Of a stretch of 64,000 nucleotides of DNA, positions 20,290 to 31,396 are shown piece after piece. Position numbers and translations under genes: made by a program. The notes under the pieces were generated by a model. The model was not told the DNA's origin and ran no database searches. It saw only the letters and a program-made list of their open reading frames with translations. Each line of letters begins with the position of its first letter. The first letter of the stretch is position 1. The DNA comes from Nitrosovibrio sp. Nv17 (GTDB lineage Bacteria; Pseudomonadota; Gammaproteobacteria; Burkholderiales; Nitrosomonadaceae): positions 1 through 64,000 of the forward strand of contig NZ_FPIQ01000013.1 in NCBI RefSeq assembly GCF_900119085.1, written 5' to 3'.

Positions 20290-21171
20290 TCAGACCGCCG
20301 CCGCCCCGCCGACGATCTCCGAAAGCTCCTTGGTGATGGCCGCCTGGCGCGACTTGTTGTAGATCAGCGTCAACTCGTTGATCACGTTGCCGGCATTGTC
20401 CGAGGCGGCCTTCATCGCCACCATGCGGGCGGACTGCTCGGACGCCATGTTTTCCGTCAGCGCCTGGTAGATCAGCGCCTCGACGTAGCGCACCATGATG
20501 TCGTCGATCACCGGCTTGGCTTCCGGCTCGTAGATGTAGTCCCACACGCCGCGCTGCCCGGTGGGTCCGTCGCCGGACTTCAGGCGCTCGTCCGACAGCG
20601 GCAGCAATTGCTCCATCACCGGTTCCTGCTTCATGGTGTTGATGAAGCGCGTGTAGAAGATGTACACCCGGTCGAACCGATCCTGGGTGTAGCCGTCCAG
20701 CAGCACTTTCACCGCCCCGATCAGCCTTTCCAAGTCGGGCGTATCACCCAGCGCCACGACGTGGGAGATGACGCTGGCGCCGATGCGGCTCATGAATCCC
20801 AGTCCCTTGTTGCCGATGCAGCACGCTTCGATCTGTTCGCCTTCGGCTTCCCAGGCCTTCATCCTGCTCACGGCCATGCGCAGCACGTTCGTGTTGAGTC
20901 CGCCGCACAGGCCCTTGTCGGAGGTGACCACGACGATACCGATGCGCTTCACCGTGTCGCGCTCCACCAGGAAGGGATGCCGGTACTCGGTATAGGCCCG
21001 GCTCATGTGCGCGGCGACGTTGCGGATTTTCTCGCCATAGGGCCGCGCCTTCTTCATGCGCTCCTGCGCCTTGCGCATCTTGGAGGCCGCCACCATCTCC
21101 ATGGCGCGCGTGATCTTTTGCGTGTTCTTTACGCTCTTGATCTTGTTGCGTATTTCCCTGCTACCAGCCAT
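20290..21171 (-). CDS. atpG: ATP synthase gamma subunit
   Basis: The 293-residue rotor subunit has conserved termini: [20 protein letters not shown] at the start and the C-terminal [20 protein letters not shown] helix that turns inside the alpha3-beta3 ring. Conserved [10 protein letters not shown] is present. Three bases separate its ATG from the end of atpA. Confidence 0.96.
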   Translation of the reverse strand: MAGSREIRNKIKSVKNTQKITRAMEMVAASKMRKAQERMKKARPYGEKIRNVAAHMSRAYTEYRHPFLVERDTVKRIGIVVVTSDKGLCGGLNTNVLRMAVSRMKAWEAEGEQIEACCIGNKGLGFMSRIGASVISHVVALGDTPDLERLIGAVKVLLDGYTQDRFDRVYIFYTRFINTMKQEPVMEQLLPLSDERLKSGDGPTGQRGVWDYIYEPEAKPVIDDIMVRYVEALIYQALTENMASEQSARMVAMKAASDNAGNVINELTLIYNKSRQAAITKELSEIVGGAAAV

Positions 21172-21174
21172 CGG

Positions 21175-22716
21175 TCAATAGGTTCCGTTCTTCTTGAAAT
21201 CCTGGATCGCATCATCCAGCTCCTTTTCGGTCGCCGCGTCGAGATCCTTGCCGGTCTCGATCTTTTCCAGGATGGCGCCATATTTGCTGCGGATGTGCCC
21301 TTTCAGGGCGGACTCGAACGCCAGGGCGCGGGGTACCTCCACGTCGTCCAGGTAGCCCTTGTTGACGGCGAACAGCGTGATCGCCATCTCGGACACGCTC
21401 AGCGTGGAGTACTGCGCCTGCTTCATCAGTTCGGTCACCATCTTGCCGCGTTCCAGCTGCTTGCGCGTGGCTTCGTCGAGGTCCGACGCGAACTGGGCGA
21501 AGGCGGCAAGCTCGCGATACTGTGCCAGCGCCAGGCGCACGCCGCCCCCCAGCTTCTTGATGACCTTGGTCTGCGCGGCCCCGCCCACGCGCGACACCGA
21601 TACGCCGGCATTGATCGCGGGCCGGATCCCGGCGTTGAACAGATCCGTTTCCAGGAAGATCTGGCCGTCGGTGATCGAGATGACGTTGGTGGGCACGAAG
21701 GCGGTCACGTCACCGGCCTGGGTCTCGATCACCGGCAGCGCGGTCAGGGATCCCGTCTTGCCCTTGACCTCGCCGTTGGTGGCCTTTTCCACGTATGCCG
21801 CGCTGACCCGCGCCGCCCGCTCCAGCAGGCGCGAGTGCAGGTAGAACACGTCCCCGGGATAGGCCTCCCGGCCGGGCGGCCGCCTCAGCAGCAGGGATAT
21901 CTGGCGATAGGCCCATGCCTGCTTGGTCAGGTCGTCATAGATGATGAGGGCGTCCTCGCCACGGTCGCGGAAGTATTCGCCCATGGTGCAGCCGGAGTAG
22001 GGCGCGATGAACTGCATCGCCGCCGATTCCGAGGCGGTGGCTGCCACCACGATGGTGTAGGCCATCGCCCCGTGCTCCTCGAGCTTGCGCACCACGTTGG
22101 CAATGGAGGAGGCCTTCTGCCCCACCGCCACGTAGATGCATATCATGTTCTCGCCCTTCTGGTTGATGATCGCATCCACCGCGACGGCGGTCTTGCCGGT
22201 CTGGCGGTCGCCGATGATCAGTTCGCGCTGGCCCCGTCCGATGGGCACCATGGAGTCGATGGATTTCAGTCCGGTCTGCACCGGCTGGTTCACCGACTGG
22301 CGCCAGATCACCCCGGGCGCGATCTTCTCGATCGGCTCCGAGCCTTGCGCGGCGATGGGCCCCTTGCCGTCGATCGGCTGGCCCAGCGCGTTGACGACCC
22401 GCCCCACCAGCGCCTCGCCCACCGGCACTTCCAGAATGCGGCCGGTACACTTGACGATGTCGCCTTCGGTGATGTGCTCGTACGAGCCCAGAATCACCGC
22501 GCCCACGGAATCGCGTTCGAGGTTGAGCGCAAGGCCGAAGGTGTTGCCCGGAAACTCCAGCATTTCCCCCTGCATCACGTCGGAAAGCCCATGGACGCGC
22601 ACGATGCCGTCGGTCACCGAGACGATGGTGCCCTGCGTACGGACTTCCGCGGAAACGGCAAGCCCTTCGATTCTGCTTTTGATCAGCTCGCTGATCTCGG
22701 ATGGATTTAACTGCAT
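21175..22716 (-). CDS. atpA: ATP synthase alpha subunit
   Basis: The 513-residue non-catalytic F1 subunit has Walker A GDRQTGKT (169-176), the [20 protein letters not shown] segment and the signature [14 protein letters not shown]. Length and numbering match the E. coli protein. Confidence 0.97.
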   Translation of the reverse strand: MQLNPSEISELIKSRIEGLAVSAEVRTQGTIVSVTDGIVRVHGLSDVMQGEMLEFPGNTFGLALNLERDSVGAVILGSYEHITEGDIVKCTGRILEVPVGEALVGRVVNALGQPIDGKGPIAAQGSEPIEKIAPGVIWRQSVNQPVQTGLKSIDSMVPIGRGQRELIIGDRQTGKTAVAVDAIINQKGENMICIYVAVGQKASSIANVVRKLEEHGAMAYTIVVAATASESAAMQFIAPYSGCTMGEYFRDRGEDALIIYDDLTKQAWAYRQISLLLRRPPGREAYPGDVFYLHSRLLERAARVSAAYVEKATNGEVKGKTGSLTALPVIETQAGDVTAFVPTNVISITDGQIFLETDLFNAGIRPAINAGVSVSRVGGAAQTKVIKKLGGGVRLALAQYRELAAFAQFASDLDEATRKQLERGKMVTELMKQAQYSTLSVSEMAITLFAVNKGYLDDVEVPRALAFESALKGHIRSKYGAILEKIETGKDLDAATEKELDDAIQDFKKNGTY

Positions 22717-22727
22717 TTCTGAGACTC

Positions 22728-23264
22728 CTAGCTTTTGAGAGCGACGGCCATGGCTTCCAGCCTACCACGCACGGAGGCATCCAGCACCTCGTCGCCTATT
22801 TCAACCTTTACTCCGCCTATCAGTTCCGGATCGATGCTCACCGTGGCGTCTATCTTGCGCTTGAACCTGCTCTCCAGGCTGGCGACCAGATCATCCCGCT
22901 GCACGTCGCTCAGTGCGAACGCCGTGGCGATCCTCGCGTCCAACACGCCCTCATGCGCGGTCTTCAACTGTTCGAACAGATCGCTCACTTCGGGCAACAA
23001 CTGAATGCGACCGTTCTCCGCCAGCAGCAGGATGAAATTCTTCGCCGCTGCGTCGAACCGGTCGCCGCCGATGTCGAGCAGCAACTCGGCCAATCGTCGG
23101 GCTGGCACGTTCGGATCACCCGTGAGCGCACGCAGTTGCTCGTCGGCCGCGATGGAGGCGGCCAACCGCAACGTGTCGGACCACTCCTGGAGCGCATTGC
23201 CCTCGCGGGCGAGCCTGAAAACCGCCTCCGCGTAGGGACGTGCGATCGTGCGGGCCTCGGCCAT
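22728..23264 (-). CDS. atpH: ATP synthase delta subunit
   Basis: The 178-residue peripheral-stalk subunit (OSCP-like) has an N-terminal six-helix domain starting [15 protein letters not shown] and a C-terminal domain with the conserved [19 protein letters not shown]. The ATG at 23264 gives the standard start; the frame extends upstream only through overlap with atpF. Two bases separate it from atpF. Confidence 0.95.
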   Translation of the reverse strand: MAEARTIARPYAEAVFRLAREGNALQEWSDTLRLAASIAADEQLRALTGDPNVPARRLAELLLDIGGDRFDAAAKNFILLLAENGRIQLLPEVSDLFEQLKTAHEGVLDARIATAFALSDVQRDDLVASLESRFKRKIDATVSIDPELIGGVKVEIGDEVLDASVRGRLEAMAVALKS

Positions 23265-23266
23265 CG

Positions 23267-23737
23267 TCAAAGCTCCGTCTTGATGGAGGCTAACAGATCG
23301 GCGTGAGCCTTGGCATCCACCTCGCGATGCAGAATCTTCGCTGCACCTGCCAGCGCGAGATCCGCAACCTGCTGCCGCAATGCCTCCCTGGCACGAAAGA
23401 CTTCCTGCTCCACCTCGGCTCGTGCGCCGACAAGTATGCGGTCGCCTTCTTCCCTTGCCGCGGTCTTGGCTTCGTCCACGATTTCCGCGGCACGCTTTTC
23501 GGCCTGCGCCACGATGTCGACTGCCCGCTGCTTGGCTTCCCGCACCACGTCGGCGGAGCGCTGGCTCGCCAGTTCCAGTTCGTGCCTGCCGCGCTCGCCC
23601 GCCGCCAGACCTTCGGCGATGGTTTTTTGCCGGTTCTCGGTCGCGCGCAGCAGGGGGGGCCAGACGAACCGGGCCGTAAACCAGATGAATACGGCGAATA
23701 CCACCGCCTGTGAGAGTAGGGTGAGATTGATGTTCAT
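23267..23737 (-). CDS. atpF: ATP synthase b subunit
   Basis: The 156-residue stator subunit has one N-terminal membrane helix (about 5-26, [20 protein letters not shown]) followed by a long Ala/Glu/Arg-rich coiled coil that dimerises and reaches to delta. Normal length, in the expected place between c and delta. Confidence 0.95.
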   Translation of the reverse strand: MNINLTLLSQAVVFAVFIWFTARFVWPPLLRATENRQKTIAEGLAAGERGRHELELASQRSADVVREAKQRAVDIVAQAEKRAAEIVDEAKTAAREEGDRILVGARAEVEQEVFRAREALRQQVADLALAGAAKILHREVDAKAHADLLASIKTEL

Positions 23738-23779
23738 GACTGGCCTCTGATGACGGTCCCGGGAATGTGCGCGGCTGCC

Positions 23780-24925
<1,146 letters not shown>

Positions 24926-24955
24926 TTAATTAAGATTTAAAATATCAGTTTAGCA

Positions 24956-25351
24956 TCAAGTCTGTTCGACCCCGGCGGTACCTGCTTCGTCGGTGACGAA
25001 CAGCGCCATGCCGAAAACCAGTACCGTGATCGCGAAGGTGGCGACGAGCCCTCCCGCAACCACATCTTCATAAAGCGTCAGGGCAAGCCACAGCAATCCC
25101 GTCATGGTGACGATCTTGGCCGCTTCCGCCTTCAGGGCGGTAATCAGGACGCTTCCCGCGGTCGTGCCACGGTGGCGCGCGGTCATGCCCGCGAAGACAG
25201 CCGCGGAAACCATGCTGACCGCACCGCCCAGCAACGCGGAAACCGCGCCGTGTGTCCCCGAAGTCAGGCCGAAAAGCAGCACCATCGCCATCGTGACAAT
25301 CAACTGCCAGCGCATGACGACGCGCACTGGCTTGCTTCTTATCCAGGTCAT
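24956..25351 (-). CDS. atpI: ATP synthase I-like protein
   Basis: The 131-residue protein has four predicted membrane helices and is the first gene of the operon, 45 bases before atpB. AtpI helps assemble the c ring and is poorly conserved; the GAVSMVSAAVFA segment fits the family. Assignment rests largely on position and topology. Confidence 0.8.
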   Translation of the reverse strand: MTWIRSKPVRVVMRWQLIVTMAMVLLFGLTSGTHGAVSALLGGAVSMVSAAVFAGMTARHRGTTAGSVLITALKAEAAKIVTMTGLLWLALTLYEDVVAGGLVATFAITVLVFGMALFVTDEAGTAGVEQT

Positions 25352-25462
25352 AGGTGGTGTCGGTCAGAAAACGGCGGCTTGGCTTAGCACGGACACAGGA
25401 CGGATTGAAATTTCCTATGATGATCTCTCGATCCTCAACCGCGTCCCCTGGCGGAATTCATT

Positions 25463-25476
25463 TTGACTGCGGTCAA
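25463..25476. promoter_or_regulatory. FNR/CRP-type palindrome upstream of atpI
   Basis: TTGACTGCGGTCAA is a perfect 5-4-5 inverted repeat (TTGAC/GTCAA). It has the layout of FNR-family sites (TTGAT-N4-ATCAA) and lies 112 bases upstream of the atpI start, in the only sizeable gap before the operon. Binding by an oxygen- or nitrogen-oxide-responsive regulator is inference. Confidence 0.35.
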
Positions 25477-25665
25477 CCAGAATACGAAACTCCTGACCAG
25501 ACAAAATAGATGGATTTTAATCCGCTTGCCCGTGCCAGTCAATGGAAAGTCGCTCCTCCCGATTCATCCACAGGCGTGAAAGGATCCAACAAGGATCCGG
25601 TTTTTCGGCCAAGACCCTGCTTCCCGCATGGAATAGCGAAATTATAGGCTCATCGGGGATCTTTG

Positions 25666-26139
25666 TCATGCCGGAGCCTGATCCGGCATCCGGTAGAATT
25701 CGACGAAGAATCGCACCGGACCCAGGGGTTCGACGCTGTGCAACACCTCGGGCACGACGATTCCGATGATGCCTGGCGACAGATCCATCTGGGTTCCGAG
25801 TATCGGCACCCGGTAGCACAACCTGCCCTCCACGACGTTGATCTTCGCCCAGACGCCGGTCTTGGTGGAATGATCCCGGGTCAGGGCCGCCGGTACCGAT
25901 GTCTCGGTGAATTCGGCGGTACGCTTGTAGGCAACGAAATCATCCGGCAGCTCGAATTTCTCGCACCGGACACAATCGAGCATCTTCCCCAGCATGCTGC
26001 GGCGGCCCTGTTCATCCATCACCCACGGACGATTGATGAAAGGGGGCTGATGCCGGACGTGCTGGGGATGGCCGCAGCTCAGGATGGCGACTGGATCGCC
26101 TTCCCCATCCATGCCGAATCCCGTGATTGGGCGCTCCAT
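25666..26139 (-). CDS. DUF3565-DUF1971 fusion protein
   Basis: The 157-residue protein joins two small families. Residues 1-65 are DUF3565-like (GFGMDGEGDPVAILSCGHPQHVRH, shown only in part: ILSCGHPQHVRHQPPF and RPWVMDEQGR), with cysteines that may bind metal (C22 and the DCVRC pair). Residues about 70-157 are DUF1971-like, a cupin-type domain related to YeaR and the N-terminal part of TehB-like proteins (TEFTETSVPAALTRDHSTK, EVLHSVEPLGPVRFFVEFYR). YeaR-type genes respond to nitrate/nitrite in enterobacteria. Biochemical role is unknown. Confidence 0.8.
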   Translation of the reverse strand: MERPITGFGMDGEGDPVAILSCGHPQHVRHQPPFINRPWVMDEQGRRSMLGKMLDCVRCEKFELPDDFVAYKRTAEFTETSVPAALTRDHSTKTGVWAKINVVEGRLCYRVPILGTQMDLSPGIIGIVVPEVLHSVEPLGPVRFFVEFYRMPDQAPA

Positions 26140-26151
26140 GTTTCCTCCTGG

Positions 26152-27150
26152 TCAGACCGTATCGACGGATTTAAGCATATTCTGAACCATACGCAGCCCG
26201 AAGCGCAACGGATGGCGATCCCAGGGCGTGAAACGAGGCAGCTGGTATGGATCGCTGGTCATCCGCGCGGCACCGTGGGCGGTGGATACCGCCGCCTCGA
26301 AGCCGATCTGCCTGACCATGCCGACGTGCTGGGGGAGATAATCCCGCCCCGGCTTGCCGTTGGGATAGGCGAAGAACCGTATCCGCGCGCGGATGATGCT
26401 TTCCAACACCTCCTTGCCATGAGCGATCTCGGCATGGGCAGCCGCGGGATCCTCCATGCTCGCCAGGATGGGATGGTTGACCGTATGCCCGCCGATTTCC
26501 ATGCCGGCGCCGTGCAGGTGCCGCACCTGATCGGACGTCATCATCAGGTTGTCGGGCAGCGATACGGCGACGAGGGCCCGTATCGCTTCGACCCGCAACC
26601 GGCGTTGCTCGAACGGCAAGTGCTTGAGGGCGCCGATCACGTCATCGATCGCCCCCCGCCGCTGCGCGTCCGTCCCGACCTCCAGTTGCCCCAGCCCCGC
26701 TTCGGTCAGGTCGAGCGTGGTACCGGGCGCGCGGCGGATCAGTTCGATGATGGTATCGTTCCACATGCGTCCTCCATCGAGTACGCCCGAGGCCACGAAA
26801 AACGTTGCGGGAATCCCGTGCTTCCTCAGTACCGGCAGGGCGATTTCCGCATTGTCGGCGTACCCGTCGTCGAACGTGACGCAGGCGGCACGGGCCGGCA
26901 GCTTTCCCTTGCGCAGCCCCCGCAATGCCTCGTGCAGCGGAATGACGTTGAAGCAGTCGGTCACCTGCCCCATCTGGCGATCGAACGCCTCGACATCGTT
27001 TTCCTCGGGGAACAGCGGATCGGGTTCCGACAGGACGCGATGATAGATCAGGATGGTCAGCCGTCCACGCGACGCACCGGGAGACAGCAGGCCAAGGCCT
27101 GCACGCGCCAGGGAGGCGGCCCAGGAGCGATCGGGCTCACGCACCGGCAT
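26152..27150 (-). CDS. Polysaccharide deacetylase (NodB homology)
   Basis: This 332-residue carbohydrate esterase family 4 protein has motif 1 TFDDGYADN (metal and catalytic aspartates), motif 2 GGHTVNH (metal histidines) and FFAYPNGKPG further on. It probably removes acetyl groups from an amino sugar in the polysaccharide made by this locus. No signal peptide is evident. It lies just upstream of the O-ligase gene's 3' end on the same strand, so both may be one unit. Confidence 0.88.
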   Translation of the reverse strand: MPVREPDRSWAASLARAGLGLLSPGASRGRLTILIYHRVLSEPDPLFPEENDVEAFDRQMGQVTDCFNVIPLHEALRGLRKGKLPARAACVTFDDGYADNAEIALPVLRKHGIPATFFVASGVLDGGRMWNDTIIELIRRAPGTTLDLTEAGLGQLEVGTDAQRRGAIDDVIGALKHLPFEQRRLRVEAIRALVAVSLPDNLMMTSDQVRHLHGAGMEIGGHTVNHPILASMEDPAAAHAEIAHGKEVLESIIRARIRFFAYPNGKPGRDYLPQHVGMVRQIGFEAAVSTAHGAARMTSDPYQLPRFTPWDRHPLRFGLRMVQNMLKSVDTV

Positions 27151-27209
27151 GTCCGTCCCGGGCCTCCACCATCGGACGCGCGGTCAAGCGGCTTCCCAGG
27201 CCCATGTCG

Positions 27210-28547
27210 TTATCCGGAGCCTCGAAGCGTGCGTTGCGACTGCGGCAAATTGAGTCTCCCGGGCTGGCCTCGAACATTGGTCGCAGTCCCGCTCCTCGAC
27301 CCGGCCTTTTCCCTGAGGTCCTTTTCGACCAGGATGCGCGTCACCACCATCGCCGCCATCAGGTAATAGGGCACGTCGAAATAGAGCAGGCTGAGGAAGG
27401 TGCCCCCCACGGCAAACCCTATCAGGCTCACCTGGATCATGCTCGCCAGGTTGCGGGCCCAGACATGATCCTCGTTTCCGGCAGTATTGCGGATGATCCA
27501 CGACCCCGTCCGCCAGGTCATGAAGCCCAGCAGCAGATATATCCCCAGCCCGATGAACCCATGCTCTCCCAGCGCCTGGAAATAGATGCTGTGCGCCGCG
27601 TGGATGTCAAAGGGATCGGGTGCGTAGCGGAAGAACAGATCGGGTGTCGTGACCTCGAATCCGCCACCGGTCAATGGCCGCTCCTTCGCCAGGTTGTATG
27701 CCATCCACCAGGCGTTGAAGCGCCCCTGGACCGACTCGTCCTCCTCGTAGGTATTGATGGTGTCCATTCTCTTCGACCATTGTTCCGGCATGAAGGCCAG
27801 CAGGAGAGGAACGGACATGACCGCCAGCAGGCCCAGCCCGGCCTTCTGCCGGCTCTTGAGCCAGAGAAATCCGCTCATGGCGACGATCGCGAGCAAGGCA
27901 CCGCGCGAGTACGTTCCGATGGCGGCCACCGCGCACAACAGCATGGATACGGTCAATCCGCGACGCACCCACTTGTTCGGGGATATGGTCTGCAGGTAGT
28001 GCATCAGGGGAATCGTCATGATGAGCGCCAGCGCGATCTCGTTGTTTCCCTCGATGAAGGTGCTCATGGGTCCCCATACCATCTCTCCGCCCCCGCTCCT
28101 GATGGTGAAAACCCCTCCCTTGACGCCGTAGTAGCCCAACGATACGACAATGACCCAGATGAGATGCTGGATCTGCTCTTTGGTTTTGATCAGCATGAGA
28201 ACGATGAAATTCATCAGCATGATCTTCATCACCTTGTTCCACTGGTCATACACAGCGTCGGGATAGATGGCGAAAACCGTGGTGACATTCATCCACAGCA
28301 CGAAAAGAATGAGCAGCCAGGTAAGCGGGGTGAGGGGCAGGTTCTTCGGTTCCCTGCTGAGGAACATGCTCAGCAGGGTGACCCCGGCGATGATGGCGGC
28401 AAACGGAAACGTGGTTGCAAATCCCCAGCCCTGGGTGTGGGGATTCATGACACTGATCCACACCCACATCAGCGCACCGAAGTACGGTCGCTTGAAGGCA
28501 TAGGGAAGCATGCCGAAGACGAGAATGGTGACGAAGACGTCCCTCAT
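27210..28547 (-). CDS. Exosortase A-associated O-glycosylation ligase (Wzy/O-ligase family)
   Basis: This 445-residue membrane protein has about 10-12 helices and a large periplasmic loop (about 250-335). The N-terminal MRDVFVTILVFGMLPYAFKRP and the segment GRFNAWWMAYNLAKERPLTGGGFE match the O-ligase family found specifically with exosortase A systems (TIGR03097 type). It may polymerise or ligate the polysaccharide, or glycosylate PEP-CTERM proteins. The C-terminal tail (about 410-445) is basic and Gly/Ser-rich. Confidence 0.88.
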   Translation of the reverse strand: MRDVFVTILVFGMLPYAFKRPYFGALMWVWISVMNPHTQGWGFATTFPFAAIIAGVTLLSMFLSREPKNLPLTPLTWLLILFVLWMNVTTVFAIYPDAVYDQWNKVMKIMLMNFIVLMLIKTKEQIQHLIWVIVVSLGYYGVKGGVFTIRSGGGEMVWGPMSTFIEGNNEIALALIMTIPLMHYLQTISPNKWVRRGLTVSMLLCAVAAIGTYSRGALLAIVAMSGFLWLKSRQKAGLGLLAVMSVPLLLAFMPEQWSKRMDTINTYEEDESVQGRFNAWWMAYNLAKERPLTGGGFEVTTPDLFFRYAPDPFDIHAAHSIYFQALGEHGFIGLGIYLLLGFMTWRTGSWIIRNTAGNEDHVWARNLASMIQVSLIGFAVGGTFLSLLYFDVPYYLMAAMVVTRILVEKDLREKAGSRSGTATNVRGQPGRLNLPQSQRTLRGSG

Positions 28548-29075
28548 GGGCGCGCCTCATCCGGGGAATCTCCCGGGATTTCCGATGCCGATGACAGAGG
28601 GCACGTAAAGGTCAGCATGCAATGAATTTCACGAACTGGCGATATATTGTCGCGCTATGATATATTGCTCCGCATCCTGGAGCCGATATCGCATCTCGCC
28701 TGGATTTTCGATACGGAATGGCTGAATGGCCCTGGATGGAGGCGAAGCGATGAAACGACCATGGGTGCGGCCACGCAGGGAATCCCGTAATGGGGCCGTT
28801 TGTGAGTGGAGCACCCCCAATATCATATCAATTTCATCGATACTCACAACTGGACTTTGGTACATTCACGTATCCGATGGGGTGATATAACGTCATGCCG
28901 CCGACAACAGACGCCGTCGCCAGGGAGCGGCCACGCGCTTCTGGCCCCAAATATCGATGACAATTCCTGAATCTCGACGCCCTTATCGGTCCCGCACCAT
29001 GTGCACGGCGGTGAGGGCGATCATGGGTCAGCCTGCTGAAGGCGTTCCGGATGTTCCCCCCAGCAGGAGCCTGTC
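28548..29075. other. Divergent intergenic region of the polysaccharide locus
   Basis: This 528-base region separates the minus-strand O-ligase from the plus-strand glycosyltransferase and should carry both promoters. It contains two GATATATTG direct repeats (28642-28650 and 28660-28668), AT-rich patches and no credible ORF. Nothing else was recognised in it. Confidence 0.5.
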
Positions 29076-30131
29076 TTGAGAATCGCAGTTACAACCTATC
29101 CGATGCTGTGGCAGAGAACAGGCGGCCTGCAGGTACAGATACTCAGGACGGTCGCACATCTGGCCCGGAAAGGCGTGGACGCCAGACTGTTCGACAGCCT
29201 GGGCGCACGCCTCGGAGACTACGATCTGGTACACGTCTTCTCGGCCATCAATGGTGCACATCTGATCCTTCGCGAAGCCCGGGCACAGAATGTGCCGACG
29301 GTGCTCAGTCCAATACTGCAGCCCGGCTACAACTGGCCGAAATTCATGCGCTACCGCGCGGCAAGCAGCCTGACGGGAAAATTGACCGCCTACGAGAACC
29401 GCACGACCTATGACGACATCCTTTCGGCGGTCAGCTGCAGCGATCGCCTGATCGCGCTCAGCGAAGCGGAGCGGCGGGTGTTGACGAATGGCTACTCCGC
29501 CGAGGACAGATTTGTCACCACGATTCCGAACGGCGTGGACGCCGCTTTCTTTTCGGCAACGCCCCATGCGTTCACCGGCCATTTCAACATCCTGTCCGGC
29601 TTCGTGCTGGTGGTCGGCTCAATCTCTTCCTACAAGAACCAGCTCGGAGTGATTCGCGCAACCTTGCAGGTCAGCGAGCGTGACGTTCTGTTGATCGGCC
29701 CCGTCGAGGACGCAGGCTACCTGGAACGCTGCCTGAAGGAAGGAGGAGAGCGGGTGCGGCATCTGGGCATGCTCGCCCACGATGATCCTCTGCTGGGCTC
29801 GGCCTATGCCTCCGCAGGCGTCACGGTGTTGGCAAGCGCAGGCGAAACTTTCGGCCTCACCGCCGTGGAATCACTGGCATCCGGTACCCCCGCGATCATC
29901 ACCGCGGCAAATGGTCTCGGCCTGTCTCCGCAGCCTCCCTGGCTGCAGTACGTCGATCCGGGCGATGCCGGGGATCTCGGACGGGCGATCGGGGCCGCCC
30001 TCTCCGCTCCCATGCCCACGACCGGTCCATGCCGCCAACTGGTCGCCCACCTCGACTGGAAGGCAACGGCGGACAGGATCCTGGAGGTATACCGGGATTT
30101 GACGGGAGCGGGAGCCGGCGCCGCCTCATGA
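29076..30131 (+). CDS. Glycosyltransferase family 4 protein
   Basis: The 351-residue GT-B enzyme has the C-terminal donor-site motif ETFGLTAVE (E-x7-E, about 251-259) and PNGVDAAFF in the linker. The start is TTG at 29076, supported by AGGAG seven to eight bases upstream and by the N-terminal beta strand MRIAVTTYPM. It overlaps the next glycosyltransferase by four bases (ATGA). The sugar donor and acceptor are not evident from sequence. Confidence 0.88.
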   Translation: MRIAVTTYPMLWQRTGGLQVQILRTVAHLARKGVDARLFDSLGARLGDYDLVHVFSAINGAHLILREARAQNVPTVLSPILQPGYNWPKFMRYRAASSLTGKLTAYENRTTYDDILSAVSCSDRLIALSEAERRVLTNGYSAEDRFVTTIPNGVDAAFFSATPHAFTGHFNILSGFVLVVGSISSYKNQLGVIRATLQVSERDVLLIGPVEDAGYLERCLKEGGERVRHLGMLAHDDPLLGSAYASAGVTVLASAGETFGLTAVESLASGTPAIITAANGLGLSPQPPWLQYVDPGDAGDLGRAIGAALSAPMPTTGPCRQLVAHLDWKATADRILEVYRDLTGAGAGAAS

Positions 30132-31396
30132 ATATACGCCACGCCAACGTAAGCAGGGATGAACGCAGCCGCATCCTTTTCATCTCGCCGGTCCCGCCCG
30201 GCCCGGATGGGATCGGCGTCGAGCTGCGTGCATGGTTCCACCTGGAAACCCTGGCAGCCATCGCCGATGTCGATGCAATACTGGCGATGACGCCGGCCCA
30301 GCTCGCCCGGCCCATGGACCTCGACCGACCCCGCGCCCTGTGTCGAAGCCTGAGCGTACTGAAGCTCGATCCGAACCACGAAGCGCCGGGAAGGCGCGTG
30401 CGTGGCCCCAGGCTGCTGGGACGCGTCCTCGACCTGAGCAAGCCTGCCTTCCGGCTGGCGCCGGACGAAGCCGGAAATCTGCGGTCGGTGCTTAGCGACA
30501 GCCACTTCGAAATTGTGTTCTGCTTCCGGATCCGGTCCTACGAGATCCTGGAAAGCCTGGGGGACTTGCCGAACTGGCGGGACAGCCGCCTATTCGTGGA
30601 TTTCGACGATATCGAATCGCTTTCCATGCGTCGGGAGCTGCCTTTCATCAAGCGGACGCTGGGTTTCGAAAGAACGCTCATCGCCCGCCTCGACACCCTC
30701 GAGACATCCCGCCTGGAATCGCGCATCGCGCGCCGGGCCGACATGATCAGCGTGTGCTCGGAAGTGGATCGGCAACGTCTCGTCGAGCGAGAAGGCCATG
30801 CCAGGATCACCGTCATACCGAATTCATACCCCCTCATGCCCGCGCTGCCGTTGCGCCCCATCGGACCGGCTGCAAAGCTGCTTTTTCTCGGAACGCTGTC
30901 CTATCCTCCCAATGAGGATGCCGTCCTGTTCTTCTGCAGGCAGATCTATCCCCGCATACGCCAGATATATGCCGGACGCGTACGGCTGACCATTGTGGGA
31001 AGGCGTCCCGGCAGCAGGGTACGCGCACTGGCGGAAGATCCGTCGATCGTGGTGGCGGGGGATGTGGAATCGGTCGAACCCTACTACGACGAGGCAGACC
31101 TGGTGGTCGCCCCCATCCGGTTCGGCGGTGGCACCCGCATCAAAATCCTGGAGGCGCTCTCGTTCGGGCGCGCCGTGGTCTCCACCACCCTGGGCGCGGA
31201 AGGGCTCGACCTGACGCCTGGGCACGACTTGCGGCTTGCCGACGAACCAGAAAGCTTTGCAGATGCGTGCGTGGAATTGCTGCAGGACCAGGACGCACGC
31301 TTCCGGCTTGCCACTGCGGGCAGGGCCCGCGTTGCCGCGGGATATGGGCGTTCCCACATACAACGCATCCTGGCGCAGCAGATCCTGGACTTATAA
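30128..31396 (+). CDS. Glycosyltransferase (GT4-like) of the exopolysaccharide locus
   Basis: This 422-residue protein has the GT-B motifs FLGTLSYPPNEDAVLFF, VGRRPGSRVRALAED and FGGGTRIKILEA in the C-terminal half, typical of sugar transferases of PEP-CTERM/exosortase polysaccharide clusters. The ATG at 30128 overlaps the previous stop, so the two enzymes are co-translated. Its last six bases overlap the end of the convergent pyruvyl transferase gene. Confidence 0.85.
   Translation: MNIRHANVSRDERSRILFISPVPPGPDGIGVELRAWFHLETLAAIADVDAILAMTPAQLARPMDLDRPRALCRSLSVLKLDPNHEAPGRRVRGPRLLGRVLDLSKPAFRLAPDEAGNLRSVLSDSHFEIVFCFRIRSYEILESLGDLPNWRDSRLFVDFDDIESLSMRRELPFIKRTLGFERTLIARLDTLETSRLESRIARRADMISVCSEVDRQRLVEREGHARITVIPNSYPLMPALPLRPIGPAAKLLFLGTLSYPPNEDAVLFFCRQIYPRIRQIYAGRVRLTIVGRRPGSRVRALAEDPSIVVAGDVESVEPYYDEADLVVAPIRFGGGTRIKILEALSFGRAVVSTTLGAEGLDLTPGHDLRLADEPESFADACVELLQDQDARFRLATAGRARVAAGYGRSHIQRILAQQILDL

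Noticed and set aside
28629-28865. 78-codon minus-strand ORF in the divergent region
   Set aside because: No ribosome binding site or conserved pattern, and it lies where promoters are expected.
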